Below are positions 15,502 through 23,297 of a DNA stretch of 34,600 nucleotides, one piece after another (position 1 is the stretch's first letter; every line of letters starts with the position of its first letter). The stretch covers positions 1 through 34,600 of the forward strand of contig CAJTKE010000023.1 in NCBI GenBank assembly GCA_910576865.1, written 5' to 3'. The position numbers and the translations under genes were made by a program. The notes under the pieces are model-generated. The model searched no databases and was not told the origin of the DNA. It worked only from the letters and a program-made list of their open reading frames with translations. Origin of the DNA: an uncultured Oscillibacter sp. Lineage in GTDB: Bacteria; Bacillota; Clostridia; Oscillospirales; Oscillospiraceae.

Positions 15502-16797
15502 TCAGTCCAGGAAGTCCAGGAGCGTCCCGCGCTCGTCGAACCGCAGGGGGCGGGGCTCCTCCAGCACTTCCATGTCCTCCCGCCCGCGGATCTCCTCCGC
15601 CAGCGCCTCGGAGACGATGATGTTCTCCAGGGACAGGGTGTTCTTGATGTACACCAGACGGATGTGGTCCCGGTCCACCTGGGTCAGCGTCTTGACGGCC
15701 GTCTGGAGGGCCAGCTTGTCGTCCTCCAGAATCATGGGGATTTTGCCCACGTTCAGAACCGTGGAGGTGATCATGTTGAAATAGGTCGCGTTGGTGTCCA
15801 GCTTCTCGAAGACCCGCTTCGTGCTGACGTCCGCCTTTCCCAGGCCGATGTAGCTGCCGTGGCTCTCCGGGGAGATGTCCAGCACCACCGTCCGCTGCTT
15901 TCGGATGCCTCCGGTGGCGTAGGGCGTGCCGAAGGTGCCGGTGACGTTGGGGTCCATGCCGCTGCCGGAGAAGTTCTTTCCGATCTCCCGCACCATCAGG
16001 ATGTCCGTCTCCGGAATCAGGATGCGGGGCAGGCGGCTCTTGGCGTACAGCAGCAGCTCCGGCTCCCGGTCGAAGATCTCCTCCGCCGGGATGACCTCCA
16101 CCCGGCAGGTCTCGTCGAACTCGTTTTCAATGGGGGCCACGCCGAAGATGATGTTGCAGCTGTCGAACACCACCCTGGCGTACTCCGGCAGGCGCTCGCC
16201 CATTTTGCCGAAGCCCTCCCGGTGGAGGGAGTCCGCGCCGGCCCGCTTGCCCATGCCGATGGCCATCATCTTGATGAGGCCGGACTCGTAGGGGCCCCGG
16301 AAGGCCGTGTGGGCCTTGATGCGCCCCACCACGATGACGGCGTCCGCCTCGTGGGCGAATTTGTCCACCCGGACCTCGTCCCCGTTGGGGAGCTCGCCCA
16401 CCCGGACCGTCTCCATGCTGGAGAAGATCGGGCAGCCGCAGAACTCCTCGGTGATGCCGTAGCTCTCCAGAATCTGGCGCTGTCCCTCGTCCGTGGCGCC
16501 GCCGTGGCTGCCCATGGCGGGGATGATCCAGGGCTCGCCGCCCTGGGCCCGCACGAAGGAGGCCAGCTCCCGGAGAATTTCCGGCATGTTGTGAATCTGC
16601 CTGCTGGACCCGGTGAGGACCACCCGCATCCCGGGCTTGATCCGCTCCTTCAGGTCCTGCCGGTCCAGCTTTTCCCGCAGGAAGGCGGGCACGTCCTGAA
16701 TCCCGTCCCGCTGGAAAATCTGCCGGACCCGGCACACCTTGGGCAGCGGCGTGTTTTCCAGCACCGCCCGCAGGCCGGACTGTTCTTTGATTTCCAT
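15502..16797 (-). CDS. LarA-like (DUF2088, lactate-racemase N-terminal domain) protein
   Basis: 431 residues, close to the length of nickel-pincer lactate racemase LarA (~424). ATG at 16797 follows GGAAGGAG. The N-terminal half shows the DUF2088-type pattern: VVLTGSSRQIHNMPEIL, then IIPAMGSHGGATDEGQ, followed by IVVGRIKAHTAFRGPYESGLIKMMAIGMGK. These are the expected places for catalytic His/Lys residues of LarA relatives. The C-terminal half is less typical. LarA homologues racemise or epimerise alpha-hydroxyacids using a nickel pincer cofactor made by LarB/C/E; none of those genes is in this window. In this operon an alpha-hydroxyacid racemase/epimerase role on the imported acid is reasonable but unproven. 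Confidence 0.7.
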   Translation of the reverse strand: MEIKEQSGLRAVLENTPLPKVCRVRQIFQRDGIQDVPAFLREKLDRQDLKERIKPGMRVVLTGSSRQIHNMPEILRELASFVRAQGGEPWIIPAMGSHGGATDEGQRQILESYGITEEFCGCPIFSSMETVRVGELPNGDEVRVDKFAHEADAVIVVGRIKAHTAFRGPYESGLIKMMAIGMGKRAGADSLHREGFGKMGERLPEYARVVFDSCNIIFGVAPIENEFDETCRVEVIPAEEIFDREPELLLYAKSRLPRILIPETDILMVREIGKNFSGSGMDPNVTGTFGTPYATGGIRKQRTVVLDISPESHGSYIGLGKADVSTKRVFEKLDTNATYFNMITSTVLNVGKIPMILEDDKLALQTAVKTLTQVDRDHIRLVYIKNTLSLENIIVSEALAEEIRGREDMEVLEEPRPLRFDERGTLLDFLD

Positions 16798-16811
16798 GAT
16801 ACGCTCCTTCC

Positions 16812-17549
16812 TCAGCTCCGGCGGCGCATCAGCCGCGCCAGCCGGAGGGCCTGCGCCAGCTCCGGAAACGGATTGACGCCCAGGGTCGCCTCGTTGATCC
16901 GCATCAGGGGGTTGATCCGGAAGCCCAGGAACCGGCCCCGCAGCAGCAGCGTCAGCCGTTCCCCCTCCGCCCGGAGGTAGAGGCTCCCGGGAATCAGGGC
17001 GCCCAGCTCCTCCAGAAGCCGCGTCTGGGCCCCGGGAAGGCCGAGGCCCTCCAGCTCTCCCTTTTGCACCGTGACATCGGGGAGCTCCGCCCCGGGGCAC
17101 CGGAGGAGGACGCAGCTTCCGGAGAACATGGCGTTCCGCCCGTCCTCCACGATGGGGAAGGTCACGTCCGCCATCTCCAGCTCCAGCCCTTCCGCGCGGC
17201 CGGTGACGTGCTCACGGCTCATGAAGGCCTTGCCGCTGTTGTCGGCCAGAAGGCCGGAGGCCCGGACCGCCCCGGCGGGGACGCCCTCTCCGGGGGAGTA
17301 TTGGAAGTCCGCCACTCCCGCGCAGACGGCGTGCTCCAGAATGGCTCCGCGGACCGCGGCGGTATAGCGCCGGGTGGCCGGCCGGACCGCCAGCAGGTAC
17401 GCCGCCACACAGACCGCGATCAGCGCCCAGGCGGCGGGGGAGCCGAAGAAGGCCAGCGCCCCCACGGCCAGCAGCGCCAGGAAATAGGCGAGGTTCAAGA
17501 GAAGAACCCCCGCCCGCCTCCGCCGGAGCGACTCCAAGGCCTCCCTCAT
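16812..17549 (-). CDS. Membrane protein with DUF3137-like domain
   Basis: 245 residues. Two membrane helices near the N-terminus form a hairpin (about 15-35 and 38-55). A soluble domain follows, with FQYSPGEGVPAGAVRASGLL and the segment TGRAEGLELEMADVTFP...MFSGSCVLL. That last pattern matches my recollection of DUF3137 proteins (a G-x-x-x-x-x-x-F/L-E-x-S/A-D-V strand followed by an F-x-G turn). Function is unknown for the family. The gene is packed tightly in the catabolic operon (3 bp from the dehydrogenase gene upstream, 14 bp to the larA-like gene), which is unexpected company for such a protein. Confidence in a real gene is high; in the family name, moderate. Confidence 0.62.
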   Translation of the reverse strand: MREALESLRRRRAGVLLLNLAYFLALLAVGALAFFGSPAAWALIAVCVAAYLLAVRPATRRYTAAVRGAILEHAVCAGVADFQYSPGEGVPAGAVRASGLLADNSGKAFMSREHVTGRAEGLELEMADVTFPIVEDGRNAMFSGSCVLLRCPGAELPDVTVQKGELEGLGLPGAQTRLLEELGALIPGSLYLRAEGERLTLLLRGRFLGFRINPLMRINEATLGVNPFPELAQALRLARLMRRRS

Positions 17550-17552
17550 GCC

Positions 17553-18554
17553 TCAGACCTCAGCCCAGTCGGCGCCGGCCCACTTGGGATGATCGTAGAC
17601 GGCCTTGTCGGCCACATAGGGCCATTTCTTCCCGTCCAGCACCGCAAGGCAGCCCTCCACGCACATCTGGGCCATCTTGATGACCGCCTCCCGGGTCTGG
17701 GCGGCGCTGTGGGGGCTGACGATGACATTGGGGCAGTGGAGAATCTCGTCGTCCACATGGGTGGGCTCGTTCCAGAACACGTCCAGGCCCGCGCCGGCGA
17801 TGCTTCCGCTCTTCAGGGCGGCGCAGAGCTCCGGCTCGTTGACGATTTCTCCCCGGCTGCAGTTGATGAGGATGGCGGTGGGCTTCATGGCGTCCAGCTC
17901 CGCCTTGGCGATGGTGTTGTTGGTGACGCCCTCGATCAGGGGCATCTGGACAATGACCACGTCGGCGGCTTTCAGGGCCTCGAACTTGTCGTCGTATTTC
18001 TCCACGCCCAGCTCCGCCATCTGCTCCCTGGTGAGGAAGGTGTCATAGCCGATCACCTTCATGTCCAGCCCCAGGCACAGGTGGGCGATGATTTTGCCGA
18101 TGGTGCCCAGGCCGATGATGAGGCAGGTTTTCTTCTCCACCTCGAAGACCTTCTTGGCGTCCCGGATCTTCCAGTTGCCCTTCCGCTGCTCCACATCGGA
18201 CTCCACCATGTTCTTGGACAGGGCCAGCATCAGCGTCACCGCGTGCTCGGCCACGCTGCGGTTGTTGGCCCCCGGGGTGATGACCACGGGGATGCCCAGC
18301 TTCGTGGCGGACTCCACGTCCACGCTGTCATAGCCGATTCCGGTGCGGCCGATGACCTTCAGCGCCGGGCTGCTCTCCATGGACTCCTTGTCGATGGCGC
18401 CCTTGTCCGCCACCCGGACGATGAAGGCGTCGGTGTCCTTCAGCTGGTCCAGGTAGTTGTGGGGGTGGGCGTCGTGCGCCACGAAGATGTCGGCCTTCCC
18501 CTCCAGCAGGGCCATGCCCTCCTGGCAGATGGCCTCCGTCATGGTAACTTTCAT
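17553..18554 (-). CDS. D-2-hydroxyacid dehydrogenase (phosphoglycerate/lactate dehydrogenase-like, NAD-dependent)
   Basis: 333 residues. The NAD-binding Rossmann domain has GLGTIGKIIAHLCLGLDMKVIGYD (GxGxxG, with a following acidic residue favouring NAD over NADP). The catalytic triad is intact: Arg in INCSRGEIVNE, Glu in GLDVFWNEPT and His in VIVSPHSAAQT. The protein should interconvert a 2-hydroxyacid and a 2-ketoacid. Start ATG at 18554 with AAAGGGGA upstream. It is the fifth gene from the operon promoter, between the pdxA-like and DUF3137-like genes. The chain length of its substrate cannot be read; an imported C4 acid or its product fits the setting. Confidence 0.9.
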   Translation of the reverse strand: MKVTMTEAICQEGMALLEGKADIFVAHDAHPHNYLDQLKDTDAFIVRVADKGAIDKESMESSPALKVIGRTGIGYDSVDVESATKLGIPVVITPGANNRSVAEHAVTLMLALSKNMVESDVEQRKGNWKIRDAKKVFEVEKKTCLIIGLGTIGKIIAHLCLGLDMKVIGYDTFLTREQMAELGVEKYDDKFEALKAADVVIVQMPLIEGVTNNTIAKAELDAMKPTAILINCSRGEIVNEPELCAALKSGSIAGAGLDVFWNEPTHVDDEILHCPNVIVSPHSAAQTREAVIKMAQMCVEGCLAVLDGKKWPYVADKAVYDHPKWAGADWAEV

Positions 18555-18585
18555 GGGTCGGTTCCCCTTTCTATCAGTTTCGCCC

Positions 18586-19665
18586 TTACTGCTCCGCCTT
18601 GGCGTTGGCCATACGGATACCGTAGTCCATGGCGTTGATCAGGCTCAGCTCGTTGGCGTGTCCGTCTCCGGCGTGTCCGAAGCCCGTGCCGTGGTCCACG
18701 GAGGCCCGGATGATGGGCAGGCCCAGGGTGACGTTGACGCCGGCCACGGCGTCCCAGTGGCCCTCGGCCTTGTTGTAGACAAAGCCCTTGACCTTCAGGG
18801 GGATGTGGCCCTGGTCGTGGTACATGACCACCACGATGTCATACCAGCCGCCCAGCGCCTTGGAGAAGACGGTGTCCGGCGGGGTGGGCTTCTTCTCGGG
18901 GATGATGATTCCCTCGGCCATGGCCTGATCGATGGCGGGCTGGATCTCCTCGATCTCCTCCCGGCCGAACATGCCGTTCTCTCCGCAGTGGGGGTTCAGT
19001 CCGGCCACGGCGATTTTGGGCTCCTTGATGCCGATGGCCTTGCAGCCCGCGTTGGCGATGCGGATCACGTCCAGGACCCGGTCCTTCTTCACCCGGTCAC
19101 AGGCCTCCCGGAGGGAGACGTGGGTGGAGACGTGGACCACCCGCAGCTCGTCATGGGCCAGCATCATGGTGTATTTGGAGGTCTTCGTGTAGTCCGCGTA
19201 GATTTCCGTGTGTCCCGAGTAGTGGTGGTCCGCCATGTTGATGGCCTCTTTGCTCAGGGCGTTGGTGACCGTGGCGTCCACCTCTCCGGCCATGGCCAGT
19301 TCGATGACCTTCTTCACGTACTGGAAGGCCGCCTCGCCGCCCAGGGCCGTGGCCCCCAAGCCGAAGGGCTTGGGATTCTCCGGGTCGCCGGGGATGTCGG
19401 AGGCCTTGAGGAGGCCCAGGTCGAACACGTCGATGACGCCGTACTCATAGTTGGCCTCGCTGACAGCCTGGATTTTCCGGACCTTCATGTCGATGCCGGA
19501 GACCTTTTTCGCCGCCTTGGCCGCGTACTCCATGGCGGAGACGTCGCCCACCACCAGGGGCCGGCAGCGGTCGTAAACCGCCTTGTCCGCCAAGGCCTTG
19601 ACGGTGATCTCGGGGCCGTTGCCGAAGGGGTCGCCCATGGTGATGCCCAGAATCGGTTTGTTCAT
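18586..19665 (-). CDS. pdxA: PdxA family 4-phospho-hydroxyacid dehydrogenase (PdxA2-like, probable 4-phospho-D-threonate 3-dehydrogenase)
   Basis: 359 residues of the PdxA family. N-terminal ITMGDPFGNGPEITVKAL is the family signature; metal ligands lie in HHYSGHTEIYADYT and MYHDQGHIPLKV; LNPHCGENGMFGREE is also conserved. PdxA oxidises 4-phosphohydroxy-L-threonine in pyridoxal phosphate synthesis. The PdxA2 branch oxidatively decarboxylates 4-phospho-D-threonate to dihydroxyacetone phosphate. The neighbouring DUF1537 kinase, which would make that substrate, and the absence of other pyridoxal genes favour the catabolic PdxA2 role. It belongs to the minus-strand operon, 27 bp from the DapA-like gene. 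Confidence 0.9.
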   Translation of the reverse strand: MNKPILGITMGDPFGNGPEITVKALADKAVYDRCRPLVVGDVSAMEYAAKAAKKVSGIDMKVRKIQAVSEANYEYGVIDVFDLGLLKASDIPGDPENPKPFGLGATALGGEAAFQYVKKVIELAMAGEVDATVTNALSKEAINMADHHYSGHTEIYADYTKTSKYTMMLAHDELRVVHVSTHVSLREACDRVKKDRVLDVIRIANAGCKAIGIKEPKIAVAGLNPHCGENGMFGREEIEEIQPAIDQAMAEGIIIPEKKPTPPDTVFSKALGGWYDIVVVMYHDQGHIPLKVKGFVYNKAEGHWDAVAGVNVTLGLPIIRASVDHGTGFGHAGDGHANELSLINAMDYGIRMANAKAEQ

Positions 19666-19692
19666 ACTCTCTTCTCCTCCTTGATGTTGTTG

Positions 19693-20598
19693 TCAGCCCA
19701 GGTCTTTGGTCTCTTCCAGAACCTTCCTCAGCTCCTCGATTCCCTCGTCGCAGAGGTAGTTGAAGGGCCTGCGGCAGTCGCCCACGGGATAGCCCAGCAG
19801 GGCCACGGCCTTTTTGATGATGGTGTTGGGGTTGCCGAACTTGAACACCCGCTGGAGGGCCACGATGGCGTCCTGAGCCGCCTGGGCCTTCTCCAGGTCG
19901 CCCGCCATGAAGCTGTCGTAGATGGAGGCGATGGTCTTCGGCCAGATGTTGGCCCGGCCCGCCACGCCGCCGGCGCCGCCGGCCTTCAGGCAGGGGAGGA
20001 TGTTGCCGTCGTTTCCGGCCAGGACGGCGAAGTCCTTGCCGATGTCCCGGGTCAGGGTGATGTAGGCCTTCAGGTTTTCCAGGTCGCCGCTGGAGTCCTT
20101 GGCGCCCAGGATGACGTCCACGTCCTTGGCCAGCTTCGCCACGGTCTCCGGCAGCAGCTTGTTGCCCGTCCGGGCGGGGATGTTGTACAGCACGATGGGG
20201 ATGTTCACGTGCTTGGCCACCTCGCAGTAGTGGTCATACAGCTCCTTCTGGCTGGCCAGGGCGAAGCTGGGGGTGATGATGGACAGGGCGTCCGCGCCCA
20301 GCTCCTCGGCCCGCTTGCTCATGTAGACGGTGTCCCGGGTGGAGATGCAGCCGGTGCCCGCGTAGACGGGGATGCGGCCCTTCACCTGATCCACGGTGGC
20401 CTCGAGGATCTCCTCCTTTTCCTTCAGGCTGAGGATGTAGGCCTCTCCGTTGGTGCCGAAGGGGAAGATGCCGTGGACGCCGCCGGCGATCTGGCGCTCG
20501 ATCTGATTGCGGAGCTCGGGGATGTTGACGCTTTCATCCTGGGGATTCATGGGGGTGATGACCGGGGGGATGATGCCTTTGATTTCAAGACGCTTCAT
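19693..20598 (-). CDS. Dihydrodipicolinate synthase/N-acetylneuraminate lyase family aldolase (DapA-like)
   Basis: A 301-residue class I aldolase barrel. I place the start at the ATG 20598, which has AAGGAG nine bases upstream; a TTG seven codons earlier would put this site inside the gene. The Schiff-base lysine is in LGAKDSSGD, the catalytic Tyr in VLYNIPARTG, and the carboxylate-binding loop in FPFGTNGEAY. The GTNGE form differs from the GTTGE typical of true DapA. Members act on pyruvate plus an aldehyde, or dehydrate/cleave 2-keto-3-deoxy acids. Its position in a sugar-acid operon, rather than with lysine genes, suggests a catabolic aldolase. The exact substrate is unknown. Confidence 0.9.
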   Translation of the reverse strand: MKRLEIKGIIPPVITPMNPQDESVNIPELRNQIERQIAGGVHGIFPFGTNGEAYILSLKEKEEILEATVDQVKGRIPVYAGTGCISTRDTVYMSKRAEELGADALSIITPSFALASQKELYDHYCEVAKHVNIPIVLYNIPARTGNKLLPETVAKLAKDVDVILGAKDSSGDLENLKAYITLTRDIGKDFAVLAGNDGNILPCLKAGGAGGVAGRANIWPKTIASIYDSFMAGDLEKAQAAQDAIVALQRVFKFGNPNTIIKKAVALLGYPVGDCRRPFNYLCDEGIEELRKVLEETKDLG

Positions 20599-20625
20599 GT
20601 CTGCACGCTCCTTATCCAAATTCCT

Positions 20626-21780
20626 TTACAGGACTTCCTGATAGATTTTCCGGGCGTCGTCCGCCGTGACGGTCCGCATGTTGTTCACCAGCAGCCGGGT
20701 CACCTCCATGCCGGAGGCCACCAGAGCCTCCAGGTCCTCCTTGGGCACGCCGAACTCGGTGAGGCTGGTGGGGATGTCCAGGTGCTTCACGATGCCCTCG
20801 AGACGCTGGATGACGGCGGCGCTCTTCTCTTCCTCGGTCTTGGCGTCTCCCTTGAGGCAGCGGTCATAGGCCTTGGCCAGCAGGGGCCGGCAGGCGGGCT
20901 CGTTGAACCGCATGACGGGGGCCAGCAGGATGGCGTTGGACACGCCGTGGGCGATGTGGTACTTGCCGCCCAGGGGGTAGCTCAGGGCGTGGACGGCGGT
21001 GGTGCCGGAGGCCGTGATGGCGACGCCGGCGTAGAAGCTGGCCAGGAGCATGGTGTTTTTGGCGTCCATGGCCTCCGGGTCGTCACAGGCCCGCTCGATG
21101 TTGTTCAGGATCATGTCCAGGGCCTGGAGGGCGAAGATGTCGCTGAAGGGATTGGCCTTGTTGCTGGTGAAGCACTCGATGGCGTGGGCCAGGGCGTCCA
21201 CTCCCGTGGCGGCGGCGATCTTCCGGGGCAGCTTCTTGATCATCACCGCGTCCAGGATCACATAGTCGGCGATCATTTCCGTGTTGACGATGCCCACCTT
21301 CAGCTGCTTTTCCGGCACGGCCACGATGGCGTTGGGGGTGGCCTCGGAGCCGGTTCCGGCGGTGGTGGGGATCATCAGGGTCTTCATGCACTTCCTGGCC
21401 CGGCCGGGCTCATCCAGCAGCTCCTTGACGCCGTATTCGTCGGTCATCAGGATGCTGGCCAGCTTGGCGGTGTCCATGACGCTTCCGCCGCCCACGGCCA
21501 TGATGAAGTCCGCTCCGCACTCCTTGCACTGGTCCACCAGCTTCTGGGCCTCCATGTAGGAGGGCTCCGCCGGCAGGTCGTCCAGGATGACGGTCTCCAC
21601 GCCGGTCTCCCGGACCTTCGCCATGGGGAACTCCAGCAGGCCCGCGCCCTCGATGCCCTTGTCGGTGAAGACCACCAGACGCTTCACGCCGCCCGCGGCG
21701 AAGATCTCAGGGATCTTCCCCAGGGCGTCCTCTCCACTGTAAACAGCGTGGGGCATTTTCAATTCGTACTTGGTCAGCAT
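20626..21780 (-). CDS. Iron-containing alcohol dehydrogenase (1,3-propanediol dehydrogenase type)
   Basis: 384 residues, the standard family length. NAD-binding GGGSVMDTAK and TTAGTGSEATPNAIV are in the N-terminal half. The iron ligands are visible in GVDALAHAIECF (Asp, His) and in VHALSYPLGGKYHIAHGVSNA (two His). These enzymes reduce small aldehydes or oxidise short alcohols and hydroxyacids. Its ATG overlaps the stop of the DUF1537 kinase by 7 nt, so the two are translationally coupled. A role in oxidising a C4 hydroxyacid or in recycling NADH by reducing an aldehyde product is an inference. Confidence 0.93.
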   Translation of the reverse strand: MLTKYELKMPHAVYSGEDALGKIPEIFAAGGVKRLVVFTDKGIEGAGLLEFPMAKVRETGVETVILDDLPAEPSYMEAQKLVDQCKECGADFIMAVGGGSVMDTAKLASILMTDEYGVKELLDEPGRARKCMKTLMIPTTAGTGSEATPNAIVAVPEKQLKVGIVNTEMIADYVILDAVMIKKLPRKIAAATGVDALAHAIECFTSNKANPFSDIFALQALDMILNNIERACDDPEAMDAKNTMLLASFYAGVAITASGTTAVHALSYPLGGKYHIAHGVSNAILLAPVMRFNEPACRPLLAKAYDRCLKGDAKTEEEKSAAVIQRLEGIVKHLDIPTSLTEFGVPKEDLEALVASGMEVTRLLVNNMRTVTADDARKIYQEVL

Positions 21781-23045
21781 GATGCAGCCTCCTCTTCTTT
21801 TCCGGCGCCCAGGGTCCGGGCCAGCCTGATGAACAGGCCGGGCTCGCCGAAGCCGCCGGATTTTGAAATGATATGATGAATTTTTCCTCGATACACGAAA
21901 TCAGTCAGCACCGCGCCGGTGTCCAGCTCGCACACCGGGATCAGCTCCGCCGTGCCCACCGCCCGGGTCAGGGCCAGCAGCGTGTCCCCGCCGGTACACA
22001 GGAGCGTGGCGTCCAGCCCCCCGTCCAGCAGCCGCCGGACCAATTGGCCCAGCTGCCCGGAGATGCGGACCCGCAGGTCCTCGGTGGTGAGGCCGTGCTC
22101 TTTGGCGTAGTCCGCCGTGTCATTGCGGCCCGCCGGGTCGTTCACGTCCAGGATGAAGCGCCTCCCCCGTCCGGCGTCCTCCAGCCAGGAGGACACGGCG
22201 GCGGCGCAGTCCGGGCTCTCCAGCCAGGAGGCCTCCAGCTTCCGGACCGGGGTCAGGTGCACCCGGGTGAAGCCCTCCGCCTCCGCCGCGTCCATCTGCC
22301 GCAGGGTCACCGGGTTCACGCTGCCGCAGGCCACGAAGAGGGCGGGCGCCAGCTCCGGCCGTCCCGGCGCCGGGCCGTTCAGCTCCAGCAGCTCCGCCAG
22401 CACCGCCGCGAAGCCCGCGCAGCCGGCGGAGAGGGTCAGCTCCTCCCGGCCAAGCCGCCCGCCGATCCGGCGGAGGTCCTCCTCCGTCTCCGCGTCGTAG
22501 ACCTGGATGCCGGGGCGGGCCTCCGGCCCGTCCTCCCCCAGGGGGTGGAGGACCACCGGCGTGTCCGACTGGGCCCCGATGATCTCCGCCACGGCGGAGG
22601 CCGACACCGGCTCGAAGGGGTCCTGCCCGAAGACGCTCTCCGCCACGGGCACACCGTCGATGTAGTGGACGCCGTTCCGGGTGACCCGGTTGGTCTTCGG
22701 CATCGCCGGGAGGAAGTGCAGCCGCTCCGCCCCGGCGGCGTCCAGCGCCGCGGACAGCTCCGCGCCCACGTTGCCCCGCAGGGCGGAATCGGTTTTCTTG
22801 TAGATGTACTGGAATCCGGCGGCCAACCCGGCCCCCACGGCCCGGAACACGGTCCGGTAGGCCGCCTCCGGCGTCAGGTGCCGGGTCTCGGCGTCCAGGA
22901 CCAGCACCTGGACCTCCTCTCCGGCCCGGGCGAAATCATAGGCCGGGTCCGTCACCACACAGGTCCTGGCGCCGCGGGCCGCGAATTGGACGCCGGTGTC
23001 CAGCGCTCCGGTAAAATCATCCGCAATGATCAACAGCTTTTCCAT
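21774..23045 (-). CDS. Four-carbon acid sugar kinase family (DUF1537), probable D-threonate/erythronate kinase
   Basis: 423 residues. The start at 23045 follows a GAGGG site and yields the family N-terminus MEKLLIIADDFTGALDTGVQ. The acid-sugar-binding domain continues with YKKTDSALRGNVGAEL and FLPAMPKTNRVTRNGVHYI. The C-terminal nucleotide-binding domain carries FVACGSVNPVT and LLCTGGDTLLALTRAVG. DUF1537 enzymes phosphorylate L-threonate, D-threonate or D-erythronate with ATP. When paired with PdxA2, as here, the known pathway is D-threonate 4-kinase (DtnK) followed by oxidative decarboxylation to dihydroxyacetone phosphate. This is the first gene of the long operon and diverges from the PrpR_N-type regulator. 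Confidence 0.9.
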   Translation of the reverse strand: MEKLLIIADDFTGALDTGVQFAARGARTCVVTDPAYDFARAGEEVQVLVLDAETRHLTPEAAYRTVFRAVGAGLAAGFQYIYKKTDSALRGNVGAELSAALDAAGAERLHFLPAMPKTNRVTRNGVHYIDGVPVAESVFGQDPFEPVSASAVAEIIGAQSDTPVVLHPLGEDGPEARPGIQVYDAETEEDLRRIGGRLGREELTLSAGCAGFAAVLAELLELNGPAPGRPELAPALFVACGSVNPVTLRQMDAAEAEGFTRVHLTPVRKLEASWLESPDCAAAVSSWLEDAGRGRRFILDVNDPAGRNDTADYAKEHGLTTEDLRVRISGQLGQLVRRLLDGGLDATLLCTGGDTLLALTRAVGTAELIPVCELDTGAVLTDFVYRGKIHHIISKSGGFGEPGLFIRLARTLGAGKEEEAASC

Positions 23046-23153
23046 GCCATCCCTCACGTCCATCGTCCAATTTTGGAACGTTTTCTCGGGAGTGCTTTCC
23101 CGCCATCGTCGATTTGCCCGAAAGCGCTCCGGCATCCCGTTGACTTTAGGCTT

Positions 23154-23182
23154 ATTTTACAAAACCCATGGGGCGAGCGCAA
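23154..23182 (-). promoter_or_regulatory. Predicted promoter of the sugar-acid operon
   Basis: On the minus strand: TTGCGC (23177-23182), a 17-bp spacer, and TAAAAT (23154-23159), lying about 110 bp before the kinase start in an AT-rich 252-bp divergent region. I looked for a -24/-12 sigma-54 site (TGGCAC-N5-TTGC) in this region and found none. Imperfect dyads GTTT-N7-AAAC (23202-23216) and TCCAA-TT-TTGGA (23066-23077) are possible operators. Confidence 0.5.
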
Positions 23183-23231
23183 TCTTTTTTTGCCTCTAAA
23201 TCGTTTGATATTGAAACACATCGAAAAATGT

Positions 23232-23260
23232 TTGCTTTCTTTTTGTATATTTGTTATAAT
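23232..23260 (+). promoter_or_regulatory. Predicted promoter of the PrpR_N-type regulator gene
   Basis: -35 TTGCTT (23232-23237), a 17-bp spacer, and a consensus -10 TATAAT (23255-23260). The start codon at 23298 is about 30 bp from the expected transcription start. It is divergent from the operon promoter, so a protein bound between them could control both. Confidence 0.75.
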
Positions 23261-23297
23261 TTGTTCAAAATTTAAACGGAAATTGGGGTGACAGATT

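Noticed and set aside
18457..21876. 1139-codon plus-strand frame opposite pdxA, dapA-like and Fe-ADH genes
   Set aside because: It spans three genuine genes and their intergenic RBS sites on the other strand; shadow of codon bias.
23046..23297. Sigma-54 (-24/-12) promoter for the catabolic operon
   Set aside because: No TGGCAC-N5-TTGC match was found on the minus strand; a sigma-70-like TTGCGC-17-TAAAAT is present, and the regulator lacks GAFTGA.
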